Positions 1 to 8,007 of a stretch of DNA of 64,000 nucleotides are shown here, one piece after another (within the stretch, counting starts at the first letter, position 1; the number at the start of each line of letters is the position of its first letter). The DNA lies in contig NZ_MVOC01000008.1 in the NCBI RefSeq assembly GCF_002043095.1, positions 58,729-122,728 on the forward strand, given 5' to 3'. The notes beneath the pieces are model-generated. The model was not told the origin of the DNA. It was given only the letters and a program-made list of their open reading frames with translations, and did no database searches. This DNA comes from Mycobacterium sp. AT1 (GTDB taxonomy: Bacteria; Actinomycetota; Actinomycetes; Mycobacteriales; Mycobacteriaceae). Both the position numbers and the translations under genes were made by a program.

Positions 1-284
1 GAGTGCGAGCCGACGAGGAGGGCGACAACTACGGCGCAGTGTGGCGCCAACTCTTCGACGACGCAGCACGGGCTGGTGAACTACGGACCGACGTCGACGC
101 CCGGGTCGCCCAGATGCTGGTGATGGGTGCACTCAACTGGACCGCGGAGTGGTGGGACTCCAGCAGCCGTGTTGCCCTCGACGCCATCGTCGACACCGCG
201 CAGAAGTTCATCAGGAGCGCCCTCTTGCCCGTCGCCCAAGGCGGCAATGCGCCGAAGATCAATCAAGATCACACCCCGCACTAG
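1..284 (+). CDS. TetR-family transcriptional regulator, C-terminal part (5' end outside window)
   Basis: The frame is open from the left edge and ends at 284, so only about 94 C-terminal residues are present and the DNA-binding domain is missing. The visible part is helical, with a Trp-rich NWTAEWW segment that resembles the ligand-binding domain of TetR regulators of steroid/fatty-acid degradation; KstR2, as I recall it, has a similar stretch. It ends only 7 bp before the quasi-palindrome at 291-308 and 31 bp before the thiolase start, on the same strand. This position makes it the first candidate for the regulator that reads the nine related sites in the window, but that is inference. Confidence 0.7.
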   Translation, partial: VRADEEGDNYGAVWRQLFDDAARAGELRTDVDARVAQMLVMGALNWTAEWWDSSSRVALDAIVDTAQKFIRSALLPVAQGGNAPKINQDHTPH

Positions 285-290
285 ACCATT

Positions 291-308
291 TTCAAATCTG
301 TGTTAAAT
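291..308 (+). promoter_or_regulatory. 7-4-7 quasi-palindromic operator with leaderless promoter (site 1)
   Basis: TTCAAAT-CTGT-GTTAAAT. The right half overlaps a TANNNT -10 box (TAAATT, 304-309). Six bases separate this box from the A of the thiolase ATG at 316, the geometry of a leaderless mycobacterial promoter. It is one of nine related sites in the window (others near 12043, 18477, 18545, 23034, 35458, 40310, 52367 and 52463). A repressor bound here would cover the -10 box. Confidence 0.6.
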
Positions 309-315
309 TACGGGC

Positions 316-1467
316 ATGCCTGAAGCCTTCATCGTTGACGCCGTCCGCACCGCAGTGGGTAAGAGAAACGGCGGATTCGCCGCCGAACACCCGGCAGACA
401 TGGCGGCCCACGTCATCAAGACCGTCGTCGGACGCCACGACGTAGATCCCGCCGCCATCGACGACGTCATCCTTGGTTGTCTCGACAACATCGGCTCCCA
501 GGCCGGTGACATCGCTCGCACCGCCGCCTTGGCCGCGGGGCTACCAGAATCGGTGCCCGGCGTCACGATCGACCGGCAGTGTGGATCTGCCCAGCAGGCC
601 GTGCACTTCGCGGCCCAGGCCGTCATGAGTGGCACCTCGGACCTCATCGTGGCCGGCGGCGTTCAGAAGATGAGCCAGTACCCCATCTTGAGTGCATTCG
701 CCGCAGGCGAACCGTTCGGCAGCACGGATCCCTGGACGAATTGCCGCGGATGGGCGGAACGCTACGGCGACCAGGAGATCTCCCAGTTCCGCGGCGCCGA
801 GATGATCGCCAGCCAGTGGAACCTGAGCCGAGAAGACAACGAGCGGTTCGCCTTCGAGAGCCACCAGCGGGCACTCGCAGCCATCGCCAACGGACACTTC
901 GAACGCGAAATCTCGCCGTACGCCGGAATTTCCGTCGACGAGGGCCCGCGTGCCAACACCTCCCTTGAGAAGATGGCCACCCTGGCCACCCTCACCGAGG
1001 ACGGTGTGTTGACCGCTGCCGTCGCCAGCCAGATCTCCGATGGCGCCGCTGCCCTGCTGATCGCCTCGCAGGACGCGGTCGACCGATTCGGCCTCACTCC
1101 CCGTGCCCGGATCCACCACATGTCGGTGCGCGGCGCCGACCCGGTGATGATGCTGTCGGCTCCGATCCCCGCGACCCAGCATGCACTCAAGCGCGCTGGC
1201 ATGTCGATCGACGACATCGACGCCGTGGAGATCAACGAGGCCTTTGCGCCCGTCGTGCTGGCCTGGCTCGCCGAACTCGGCGCCGACCCCAAGCGGGTCA
1301 ACCCCAACGGCGGCGCCATCGCCCTTGGCCACCCGATCGGCTGCACCGGCGCCCGCCTGATGACCTCGCTGCTGCACGAGCTCGAACGCACCGGCGGCCG
1401 GTACGGCCTGCAGACCATGTGCGAGGGCGGCGGACAGGCCAATGTCACCATCATCGAACGGCTCTGA
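316..1467 (+). CDS. Thiolase / acetyl-CoA acetyltransferase (FadA6-like)
   Basis: This is a full-length degradative-type thiolase of 383 residues. The nucleophilic Cys89 lies in DRQCGSAQQA, His339 in GHPIGCTGA, and the second catalytic Cys369 in TMCEGGG near the C-terminus. The family cleaves 3-oxoacyl-CoA with CoA to release acetyl-CoA or propionyl-CoA. The sequence reads very like mycobacterial FadA6, the thiolase of steroid C/D-ring degradation, although a paralogue acting on another substrate is equally possible. The ATG at 316 follows a leaderless promoter. The stop at 1465-1467 lies 2 bp before the GTG start of the acyl-CoA dehydrogenase, so the two form an operon. Confidence 0.9.
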   Translation: MPEAFIVDAVRTAVGKRNGGFAAEHPADMAAHVIKTVVGRHDVDPAAIDDVILGCLDNIGSQAGDIARTAALAAGLPESVPGVTIDRQCGSAQQAVHFAAQAVMSGTSDLIVAGGVQKMSQYPILSAFAAGEPFGSTDPWTNCRGWAERYGDQEISQFRGAEMIASQWNLSREDNERFAFESHQRALAAIANGHFEREISPYAGISVDEGPRANTSLEKMATLATLTEDGVLTAAVASQISDGAAALLIASQDAVDRFGLTPRARIHHMSVRGADPVMMLSAPIPATQHALKRAGMSIDDIDAVEINEAFAPVVLAWLAELGADPKRVNPNGGAIALGHPIGCTGARLMTSLLHELERTGGRYGLQTMCEGGGQANVTIIERL

Positions 1468-1469
1468 GT

Positions 1470-2624
1470 GTGAAGCGCGCGCTCTACGAAGCCGATCACG
1501 AGGCCTATCGCGAGACGGTGCGGGAGTTCCTGGCCCGCGAAGTCGAGCCCCACAAGGACGAGTGGGACCGCCAGCATTGGATCGACCGGGAGGTCTTCGC
1601 AAGGGCAGCCAAGGCGGGCATCTACGCCCTGCAGGTCGACGAGGCCTATGGCGGCGCCGGGGAATCGGACTATCGCTACCGGATGATCGTCTGCGAGGAA
1701 GTCTCTCGGATCAACGCCCTGTCCTTCGGGCTGACGGTCAGCCTGCAGGACGATCTCGTGTTGCACTATCTGCTCGACCTCACCAACGACGAGCAGAAGC
1801 AGCGCTGGCTGCCAAGTTTTGCATCCGGTGAAATCATCGGCGCGCTGGCGATGACCGAGCCCGGCACGGGAAGCGACCTGCGCGGTATTCGCACGACTGC
1901 CAGACGGGACGGCGACGACTGGATCGTCAACGGCCAGAAGACGTTCATCTCCAGCGGCATCATGTCCGACGTCGTCGTCGTGGCGGCGCGCACTGGTAAC
2001 GAGGGCGGCTCAGGGGATCTCAGCCTCTTCGTGGTCGAGCGGGACACCCCAGGGTTCGAACGTGGTCGTCAGCTGGAGAAGATCGGTCTGCCTGCGCAGG
2101 ACACCTCGGAGTTGTTCTTCAACGATGCCGTCGTACCGGCGAAGAACATGCTGGGCGAGGAAGGCCGTGGGTTGCAATACCTGATGAGCCACCTCCCCCG
2201 CGAGCGCCTCGGCGTATCTGCGAAGGCAATCGCGACCACACGGGCGATCTTCGAGATCACCGCCGAGTACTGTCGCCAGCGCAACGCATTCGGCAAGCCG
2301 CTGACGGCCAATCAGCACATCCGGTTCGAACTCGCCGACATGGCCACCGAGATCGACATCGCCGAGGCGTACGTCGACAAGTCGGTGCTGGCCTACAACG
2401 CAGGCGAATTGACCGCTACCGATGCGGCGAAGGGCAAGTGGTTCGTCAGTGAACTGCAGAAGCGCGTCATCGACCGGTGCCTCCAGCTGCACGGTGGTTA
2501 CGGCTACATGTCCGAATACGCGGTGGCACGTGCCTACGTCGACACCCGGATCCAGACGATCTACGGCGGCACGACCGAGATCATGAAGGAAATCATCGGA
2601 CGCGAAATCGCGTCGAAGTCTTGA
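1470..2624 (+). CDS. Acyl-CoA dehydrogenase (FadE-type)
   Basis: The 384-residue product has the normal acyl-CoA dehydrogenase length and layout: an N-terminal helical domain, the flavin-contact motif AMTEPGTGSD at about residues 127-136, WIVNGQKTFISSG just after it, and the C-terminal helical domain. The usual C-terminal base position reads IYGGTTEIM, with Gly where short-chain enzymes have Glu. The likely base is Glu245 in LPRERLG, as in isovaleryl/long-chain-type enzymes. The GTG at 1470 was chosen because it follows the thiolase stop directly; a longer frame from 1419 would overlap that gene. It introduces the 2,3 double bond into an acyl-CoA with FAD, passing electrons to ETF. Confidence 0.9.
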   Translation: MKRALYEADHEAYRETVREFLAREVEPHKDEWDRQHWIDREVFARAAKAGIYALQVDEAYGGAGESDYRYRMIVCEEVSRINALSFGLTVSLQDDLVLHYLLDLTNDEQKQRWLPSFASGEIIGALAMTEPGTGSDLRGIRTTARRDGDDWIVNGQKTFISSGIMSDVVVVAARTGNEGGSGDLSLFVVERDTPGFERGRQLEKIGLPAQDTSELFFNDAVVPAKNMLGEEGRGLQYLMSHLPRERLGVSAKAIATTRAIFEITAEYCRQRNAFGKPLTANQHIRFELADMATEIDIAEAYVDKSVLAYNAGELTATDAAKGKWFVSELQKRVIDRCLQLHGGYGYMSEYAVARAYVDTRIQTIYGGTTEIMKEIIGREIASKS

Positions 2625-2632
2625 GTTTTCGC

Positions 2633-2671
2633 GGGCAGCCGGCCTGAGCGGATCGCTCAGGCCGGCTGTCC
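2633..2671. terminator. Bidirectional terminator hairpin between convergent genes
   Basis: A perfect 15-bp inverted repeat (2636-2650 and 2654-2668) is separated by a GAT loop and can be extended by two more pairs around a G-T mismatch. It lies between the acyl-CoA dehydrogenase stop (2624) and the end of the convergent CAP gene, and overlaps that gene's stop codon. A T-rich tail is lacking, as is common for mycobacterial terminators. Confidence 0.7.
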
Positions 2672-3148
2672 GTAGACCGCGACGACGACGGTCCGATCGA
2701 ATGAGTTCTCCGACCACACCCCGATTGCGGTGTTCGCGCAGTCCTGCATGATGGCCATGTAGGCCGGGTTGTAGTACCACTGATTGATCAGTTCGATGCC
2801 GCTGATGGCCAGGGCGGGATTGATCGCAACGGTCTCGGCGACCTTGCCGTGAAAGCCTGCAGCGTTGGCCCGATCCTGCGGTGACGTGCCGTCGGAGCCG
2901 AGGTCGCCGTCGAGGCTCCGGTTGTTGAGCACGTCGTTCGTGTGCCACTGGGCCGCCAGCTGCAGTTGGGGGTTGACCTTGAGATCCGTCGTACAGCCGG
3001 CTTGGTGCTGGATCGTGTAGACGTTCTGGGCCACGGCGTTGTTGAGCCGCTTGTTGTCCGCGTTGGCGGGTGGCGCGGTGGCCAGCACGACCGAGGTCGC
3101 CAGGAATGCCGCGCTCAGCGCCAGTCGCTCGACCCGTGGTCGTGTCAT
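2657..3148 (-). CDS. Secreted CAP (SCP/PR-1-like) domain protein
   Basis: The 163-residue product starts at ATG 3148, which overlaps the stop of the upstream lyase gene (ATGA). Residues 1-30 are a signal peptide: Arg-rich start, hydrophobic LALSAAFLATSVVLATA, then an ANA-D cleavage-like site. The rest is a small CAP domain, with the N-terminal LNNAVAQNVYTIQHQAGC helix, the NPQLQLAAQWHTNDV helix carrying the conserved His, VAETVAIN, and INQWYYNPAYMAIM. Two cysteines (52 and 137) could form a disulfide. Mycobacterial proteins of this type are exported, with roles mostly unknown. It is the last gene of the leftward SCP2-P450 operon, so it may be co-regulated with catabolism. Confidence 0.85.
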   Translation of the reverse strand: MTRPRVERLALSAAFLATSVVLATAPPANADNKRLNNAVAQNVYTIQHQAGCTTDLKVNPQLQLAAQWHTNDVLNNRSLDGDLGSDGTSPQDRANAAGFHGKVAETVAINPALAISGIELINQWYYNPAYMAIMQDCANTAIGVWSENSFDRTVVVAVYGQPA

Positions 3149-3981
3149 TGGTTCTGCCCTTTCGTTGGCAATTCGGGGTGGTGCGCGTCGTGGCGTTCGA
3201 TCAGTCGGCGGGCCCGCTCCAGCACGGGAGCGTCGACCATGTGTCCGTCCACCCGTGACGCGCCGGTCGACGATCCGTCCAGCACGGTGCGCGCCCAGCG
3301 TAGCTGCGCGGCACTCGGCATGAACGCGGAATTGACCGGTTCGACATGAACGGGATGGATGCACAGCTTGCCCGTGAAGCCAAGGCGCGCCGCGTATTCG
3401 GCGTCGAGTCGGGCGGGCTCTCCGCTCGTCACATCCGTCGTCACGCCGTCCAGCGGCGGTGCGATGCCTGCCGCAACCGAGGCCATGACGAGGACCGATC
3501 GCGCGTGCAGGAGGGCTTCGCGATCGTCTGCCTCCACCCCGACTTCGGTGCTGAAGTCGATGCTGCCGAAGGCAAGCCGAACGACCTGGGGTGATTCGCA
3601 AATCGACGACGCCTGAATGACGCCCGCGGCAGTTTCGACGAGGGCCAGTACCCGGATCTGGTCACCGAGAGCGTCGACGACGGCCGCGACCCCCTCGGCC
3701 GACGCCTTTGGGAGCATCACGACGCACGACGAGCCGCGAAGCGCCGCTATGTCTTTCGTGAACCACGGAGTGTCGACCGCATTGATGCGGACCGCGGCGG
3801 GTAGCCCGCCCGCCAGCCATTCGACGACATGGGAACGCGCGGCGTCCTTCTCGGACGGGGCCACTGCGTCTTCCAGATCGAGGATGACGCCGTCGGAACC
3901 AGATGCCACGGCCTTCGCGAATCGATCGGGTCGATCCCCCGGCACGAACAACAGCGTGCGCGCACCGGTGAACGCGTCCAC
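3145..3981 (-). CDS. CitE-like HpcH/HpaI-family CoA lyase/aldolase
   Basis: The 278-residue product has the length of stand-alone CitE proteins. It shows the family sequence in order: TLLFVPGDRPDRF at the N-terminus, the acidic metal/substrate segment ILDLEDAVAPSEKDAAR at about 33-49, the mid-protein ALVETAAG with the metal-binding Glu, RLAFGSIDFS with the Asp, and GKLCIHPVHV near the end. The family cleaves or forms beta-hydroxyacyl-CoA thioesters such as citramalyl-, malyl- and 3-hydroxy-3-methylglutaryl-CoA in a Mg-dependent reaction. The GTG at 3981 is chosen because it sits 1 bp from the stop of the preceding membrane gene. In this operon a terminal C-C cleavage in branched acyl-CoA breakdown is plausible; the substrate is not determined. 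Confidence 0.8.
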   Translation of the reverse strand: MDAFTGARTLLFVPGDRPDRFAKAVASGSDGVILDLEDAVAPSEKDAARSHVVEWLAGGLPAAVRINAVDTPWFTKDIAALRGSSCVVMLPKASAEGVAAVVDALGDQIRVLALVETAAGVIQASSICESPQVVRLAFGSIDFSTEVGVEADDREALLHARSVLVMASVAAGIAPPLDGVTTDVTSGEPARLDAEYAARLGFTGKLCIHPVHVEPVNSAFMPSAAQLRWARTVLDGSSTGASRVDGHMVDAPVLERARRLIERHDAHHPELPTKGQNQ

Positions 3982-3982
3982 G

Positions 3983-4255
3983 TCAGACCACCACCATCGC
4001 AGTCGCCGCAACGGCGAACACGACGACCCAGGCGAAGAACACCGTCCGAAGGAGAATCGGTGCGGCCCGCAGCTCCATGAAGTCTGCGCCGATGAAGGCG
4101 ATCTTCACGAAGGCAATCAGGATGGTGAGTGTCGCCGCAAGTTCGAATCCGCCACCGAGCCAACCCGATCCGCTGCCCAGCCACCAGGTGATGCACGTCG
4201 CGAGGACGAGGCCGGCGAACACTCTGCCGACCCGGTCGCGCACGATGGCGGTCAT
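3983..4255 (-). CDS. Cytochrome c oxidase subunit IV-like small membrane protein
   Basis: The 90-residue protein is almost entirely three predicted membrane helices (about residues 10-27, 36-58 and 68-88), with the ELAATLTILIAFVKIAFIGADFMELR middle segment typical of the prokaryotic cytochrome c oxidase subunit IV / NorF-like family. Its ATG overlaps the stop of the subunit III-like gene by four bases (ATGA), so the two are translationally coupled. Subunit IV proteins are small accessory parts of haem-copper oxidases. No subunit I or II is encoded in the window, so it may serve an oxidase encoded elsewhere or a different membrane complex. Confidence 0.75.
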   Translation of the reverse strand: MTAIVRDRVGRVFAGLVLATCITWWLGSGSGWLGGGFELAATLTILIAFVKIAFIGADFMELRAAPILLRTVFFAWVVVFAVAATAMVVV

Positions 4256-4914
4256 TCGGCACTCACCAGGTACGCGATGGCGAAGATCGCCACCCACAGC
4301 AGATCGACCATGTGCCAGTAGGACGCGGTCCCCTCGACGACCCGCTGTGTAGCACTCCACGCTCGCCGACGTCGGCACATCAGCTGCCAGGCCCCGAGTA
4401 GCGCGGTCCCGATGACGACGTGCAGCAGGTGCAATCCAGTCAGGATGAAGTAGAAGGTGAAGAACTGCCCCGTCGCCGGTGTATGTCCCGCGGATATCTC
4501 GGCGTAGTACTCGACTGCCTTCAACCCGGCGAAGACGGCTGCACAGGCCATCGCTCCGGCGATCAATCGTCGGGCAACGACGTGCCGGTCCGCGCGGTGG
4601 GCGAACAGGGCTCGAACCACCAGATAGGAACTCAGCAGCAAGACGAGTGTGTTGACCGCGCCAATGGGTTGAATCAACTGGTGGGATGCATCTTTGAAGC
4701 CGTCGACGTCGGCTCGACGGTCCCACAGGAAGGCAAGCAGGATCGCCGCAAAGATCGTCATGTCGCCGAACAGGAATATCCACAGCCCGGCCTCGCCAGG
4801 AATGTGACCCTGGCTCGTGGTCGCCGCTCGGGCCGGCGCTCGGGTGATGTCGTCGGCTGCGCCACCAAGGAATTCGGGCAGCTCGGACTCGGCTCGAGGA
4901 CTCGGCTGCGTCAT
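4252..4914 (-). CDS. Haem-copper oxidase subunit III-like membrane protein (CoxC/NorE-type)
   Basis: The product has 220 residues. After a hydrophilic N-terminus of about 40 residues, five hydrophobic helices follow. It carries the subunit III signature pieces PGEAGLWIFLFGDMTIFAA, NTLVLLLSSYLVVRA, FYFILTGLHLLHVVIGTALL and EGTASYWHMVDLLWVAIFAIAYL. The Glu in the KAVEYY helix and the YWHMVDLLW ending are conserved in the family. NorE/CoxC proteins accompany nitric-oxide reductases and cytochrome oxidases but do not carry the catalytic metals. Four-base overlaps on both sides place it in a tight three-gene membrane module inside the P450 operon. Confidence 0.85.
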   Translation of the reverse strand: MTQPSPRAESELPEFLGGAADDITRAPARAATTSQGHIPGEAGLWIFLFGDMTIFAAILLAFLWDRRADVDGFKDASHQLIQPIGAVNTLVLLLSSYLVVRALFAHRADRHVVARRLIAGAMACAAVFAGLKAVEYYAEISAGHTPATGQFFTFYFILTGLHLLHVVIGTALLGAWQLMCRRRRAWSATQRVVEGTASYWHMVDLLWVAIFAIAYLVSAE

Positions 4915-5621
4915 GTCGCATTCACCGGAGCCGGCGACTCGTCCAGATCCGAGTACTCCTCGATGACCGCCTTGCGCAGCATGACACCCATGACGACGAG
5001 GAAGACGGCGTACGTGGTGAGCGCCAGCCAGAAGATGAAGATGCCCCGCCACGCGAAGGGACCGCTGTGGAAGAAGAAGGCCAACGGGTCGGGCAGGAAC
5101 GAGAACGCGATCCAGAAGTTGACGTAGCCCACCCAGCGAGGCAGCGTCCGCCGTTCGTCGTTGAGGATCGCGACGCCGATCGCGACGTTCTGAATGATGA
5201 AGGGCGCGATCGGCGTGATGAACATCAGCCACGCGATGTCGTTGAGGGTCACCGTCAACTCCGGGCTGCGGTCCGGCCGGAACCCAATCACGGCCATCAA
5301 CAACATCGGAAGAAGCAACAGCACGCCGGTCGCGGCCCCGGTGATCAACTGCAGGAACGTGAGGATGGGCGTCCGCCCCTCCATGCGCACCATGTGCACG
5401 CCGATCAGCGCGACCAGTGGGAACACCAGACAAATCCCCACCGAGGCGATCGACATTCCAACGAGAACCCGGGATTGGCTATAGAAGTCGACGACCTCCT
5501 GCGTCGAACTGTCCGGGCCCAGTGGAATGGGCAGTACGCCGGCTACGAGCCAACCGATCAACGCGATCACCACGGTGGCCGGGCCGGACCAGGCGCACAG
5601 CGACAAGATCCGCTTAGTCAA
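4911..5621 (-). CDS. Multi-pass membrane protein of unknown function, paralogue of 39342-40115
   Basis: The 236-residue product has about six or seven hydrophobic helices. I do not recognise a named family. Its C-terminal half (LPRWVGYVNFW, then GPFAWRGIFIFWLAL) matches the protein at 39342-40115 (FPRWVAWVAFL, then GPFAWHGLISFWAVF), so the two are paralogues. The TTG at 5621 is preferred because AGGAG lies five bases upstream. An earlier in-frame TTG at 5660, abutting the SDR stop, and a GTG at 5627 are alternatives. Its end overlaps the subunit III-like start by four bases. It probably works with the oxidase-type proteins in the membrane; the reaction is unknown. Confidence 0.7.
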   Translation of the reverse strand: MTKRILSLCAWSGPATVVIALIGWLVAGVLPIPLGPDSSTQEVVDFYSQSRVLVGMSIASVGICLVFPLVALIGVHMVRMEGRTPILTFLQLITGAATGVLLLLPMLLMAVIGFRPDRSPELTVTLNDIAWLMFITPIAPFIIQNVAIGVAILNDERRTLPRWVGYVNFWIAFSFLPDPLAFFFHSGPFAWRGIFIFWLALTTYAVFLVVMGVMLRKAVIEEYSDLDESPAPVNAT

Positions 5622-5660
5622 CGTCACTCCTACGATCGTGGATGTCGGTGAACCGTCCAA

Positions 5661-6524
5661 TCAGCCGACGGGGTTTCTACCCATCTCGACGTTCGACAGA
5701 TCGGAGATCTCGGACCACCGCTCGGTCAGTTCGTCGACGGTCGGCGGCTCGGCGAACGACACGCCCTTGTTCTGGAACTGGGCCACGCGTTGGATGTTTC
5801 CGCCGCCGACGACGTACACACTGCCCGAATCGGTGCACTGTTCACTCAGGAGGTAACCCACGACCGGCGCCACCTGCGCCGCAGGCAGCTTCTCGAGCAG
5901 TTCCGGCGGGGCGATGTCGGTGGTCATCCGGGTGGCTGCCATCGGCGCAACGGCATTCGCGAGGATCCCGTACTTCGCGCCCTCGATGGCCAGGGTGTTG
6001 ATCAACCCGACCAGTCCGAGCTTCGCCGCACCGTAGTTGGCCTGGCCGAAGTTGCCGAACAGGCCGCTGGTCGAGGTCGCCATGACGATCCGGCCGAACT
6101 TCTTCTCGCGCAGATGCGGCCAGGCCGCCCGGGTGACGTAGTAGCCGCCGTAGAGATGAACCTTGAGAACCGCGTCCCAGTTCTCCACGCTCATCTTGTG
6201 GAATGCACCGTCGCGCAGGATGCCGGCGTTGTTGACGATGCCGTCCACCGTTCCGAACTCGGCAACCGCGGCGTCGACCAACGCCTGCGCTCCAGCCTCG
6301 GTCGCGATGTTGTCGTAGTTGGCCAGCGCCTTGCCACCGCGCTGACGAATCTCCTCGACGACGGTGTCCGCCATGGCCTGACCCGACCCGGATCCGTCGC
6401 GGGCTCCTCCAAGATCGTTGACGACGACCTGCGCGCCCTCATCGGCGGCCAGCAGCGCGTATTCCCGGCCCAAACCACCGCCCGCGCCGGTGATGATGAC
6501 GACCCTGCCGTTCAGCCCTGCCAT
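5661..6524 (-). CDS. SDR oxidoreductase, (3R)-hydroxyacyl-CoA dehydrogenase-type
   Basis: The 287-residue product is a classical short-chain dehydrogenase. It has the TGAGGGLGR NAD-binding loop (12-20), NNAGILRD (98-105), and a catalytic Ser151-Tyr164-Lys168 set in FGQANYGAAKLG. The Lys-rich variant and the C-terminal extension (about 50 residues after YVVGGG) resemble the dehydrogenase domain of multifunctional enzyme type 2 (17-beta-HSD4). Such enzymes oxidise (3R)-hydroxyacyl-CoA, which fits with the MaoC-type hydratase at 15915-16394. ATG 6524 has AAGAGGA upstream. It lies between the aldehyde dehydrogenase and the membrane-protein module in one operon. Confidence 0.85.
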   Translation of the reverse strand: MAGLNGRVVIITGAGGGLGREYALLAADEGAQVVVNDLGGARDGSGSGQAMADTVVEEIRQRGGKALANYDNIATEAGAQALVDAAVAEFGTVDGIVNNAGILRDGAFHKMSVENWDAVLKVHLYGGYYVTRAAWPHLREKKFGRIVMATSTSGLFGNFGQANYGAAKLGLVGLINTLAIEGAKYGILANAVAPMAATRMTTDIAPPELLEKLPAAQVAPVVGYLLSEQCTDSGSVYVVGGGNIQRVAQFQNKGVSFAEPPTVDELTERWSEISDLSNVEMGRNPVG

Positions 6525-6592
6525 GTATTCGTCCTCTTCATTCTTGATTCGGTGAAAGCTGTTGATGGGTAATGTGTTCGATCGATCAGGGG

Positions 6593-7999
6593 CTAGAACA
6601 TCTTCCGCATGATCTTGATGGCTCCGTTGGTGTACGGCGGATACACCAACCGGGGATCGGGCCAGGTGGTCTTCGACAACACCGCGCGCCGGTGACTCAG
6701 TGCCTCGAAACCCCAGCGGCCGTGATAGGCGCCCATGCCGCTTGCGCCCACGCCACCGAAGGGTAATTGCGGGACCAGGCAATGCATCGCCACGTGGTTC
6801 ACCACCGCGCCCCCGGACGGAATCGTGTCGATCAGTCTCTTCGCCCGCTGACGAGACGCCGTGAAGACGTATAGCGCCAAGGGTTTCGGCCGGCGATTGA
6901 CGAAATCCACGGCGGCATCAATGGATTCGATGGTGATGACCGGCAGAATGGGTCCGAAGATCTCATCCGCCATCACCGGGTCCGCGGCTGACGGGTCGAG
7001 GATCACGGTGGGCTCGATCGTCAGCGCTTCGCGCGAGTAGCGACCTCCGGCGACGATCGCACCGGTGGTCGTATCGATCAACGAGGTCAACCGATCGAAC
7101 TGGCGGGCGTTGACGATTCGCATCCCGGCGGTGTCCTCGGCCCGGAAGACCGTGACGTTGGCGACGATCTTGTCGGTCAGCTCCTTGGCGATCGAGCGTT
7201 CCGCCAGCACGTAGTCCGGCGCGATGCAGGTCTGACCGGAGTTCAGCAGCTTGACCCACGCGATACGGCGCGCGGCGACGTCCAGATCCGCATCGGCGGC
7301 CACGATCACCGGGCTCTTGCCACCGAGTTCCAGGGTGACCGGCGTCAACGTCGGCGCCGCTGCCGCCATGATCTTCTTGCCGATCTCGGTGCCACCGGTG
7401 AAGAGCGCGTGATCGAAGCCCTGCGCCAGCAGGTCCTGGGTCGTCTGGCCGTCACCCTCGACGACGCGGATTGCCTCGCCATCCAGATATTGCGGCACCA
7501 GCCGGGCCAGCAGCGCGGAGGTGGCCGGTGCCAGTTCAGACGGCTTGATCACGACACAGTTTCCCGCAGCTACCGCGGCGACCAGGGGGCCGAGGCTCAG
7601 GTAGAGCGGGTAGTTCCACGGCCCGATGACCAGGACGACACCGAGTGGGTCGTACTGCACCCAACTGCGACCCGGCAACTGGGCCAACGGAAGCGACTGC
7701 CGACGCGGCCGCATCCATGACTTCAGGTGCTTGCGGGCGAAGGTGGCTTCACCCTTGGTCGAGGCGATGTCACCGAGCCAGGCCTCGACGGCCGGCCGGC
7801 CTAGATCGGCGAGCAGCGCCGCGGCGATCTCGGATTCCCTTTCGTCACAGAGCCGTTCGATGCCCTCGAGCTGAGCCAGCCGCCAACTCACCTCTCGGGT
7901 GCGCCCGGTGTTGAAGACCTGGCGCAGCGAGGACAGCTCGAAGGCGTCAGGCGCCGAAGTGGTCGGCGTCGCATGCTCGGAGGCGGCCTGAATCGACAC
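6593..7999 (-). CDS. Aldehyde dehydrogenase, class 3 / fatty-aldehyde type
   Basis: The 468-residue product is short for an aldehyde dehydrogenase, as in class 3 enzymes. It contains IGPWNYPLYL, the NAD-site FTGGTEIGKKI, the general base Glu224 in LELGGKSP and the nucleophile Cys258 in NSGQTCIAPDYVL. The C-terminus ends in a basic-hydrophobic tail (IKIMRKMF). GTG 7999 is chosen because TGAGGG stands five bases upstream; the frame extends further but would overlap the SDR gene. It oxidises an aldehyde, probably made by the P450 and an alcohol dehydrogenase step of the same operon, to the acid that the FadD ligase can activate. Confidence 0.9.
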   Translation of the reverse strand: MSIQAASEHATPTTSAPDAFELSSLRQVFNTGRTREVSWRLAQLEGIERLCDERESEIAAALLADLGRPAVEAWLGDIASTKGEATFARKHLKSWMRPRRQSLPLAQLPGRSWVQYDPLGVVLVIGPWNYPLYLSLGPLVAAVAAGNCVVIKPSELAPATSALLARLVPQYLDGEAIRVVEGDGQTTQDLLAQGFDHALFTGGTEIGKKIMAAAAPTLTPVTLELGGKSPVIVAADADLDVAARRIAWVKLLNSGQTCIAPDYVLAERSIAKELTDKIVANVTVFRAEDTAGMRIVNARQFDRLTSLIDTTTGAIVAGGRYSREALTIEPTVILDPSAADPVMADEIFGPILPVITIESIDAAVDFVNRRPKPLALYVFTASRQRAKRLIDTIPSGGAVVNHVAMHCLVPQLPFGGVGASGMGAYHGRWGFEALSHRRAVLSKTTWPDPRLVYPPYTNGAIKIMRKMF

Positions 8000-8007
8000 G
8001 TCGACCC

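Noticed and set aside
541..1602. Open frame of 353 codons on the minus strand
   Set aside because: It is antisense to a thiolase with intact catalytic residues; no RBS or family motif.
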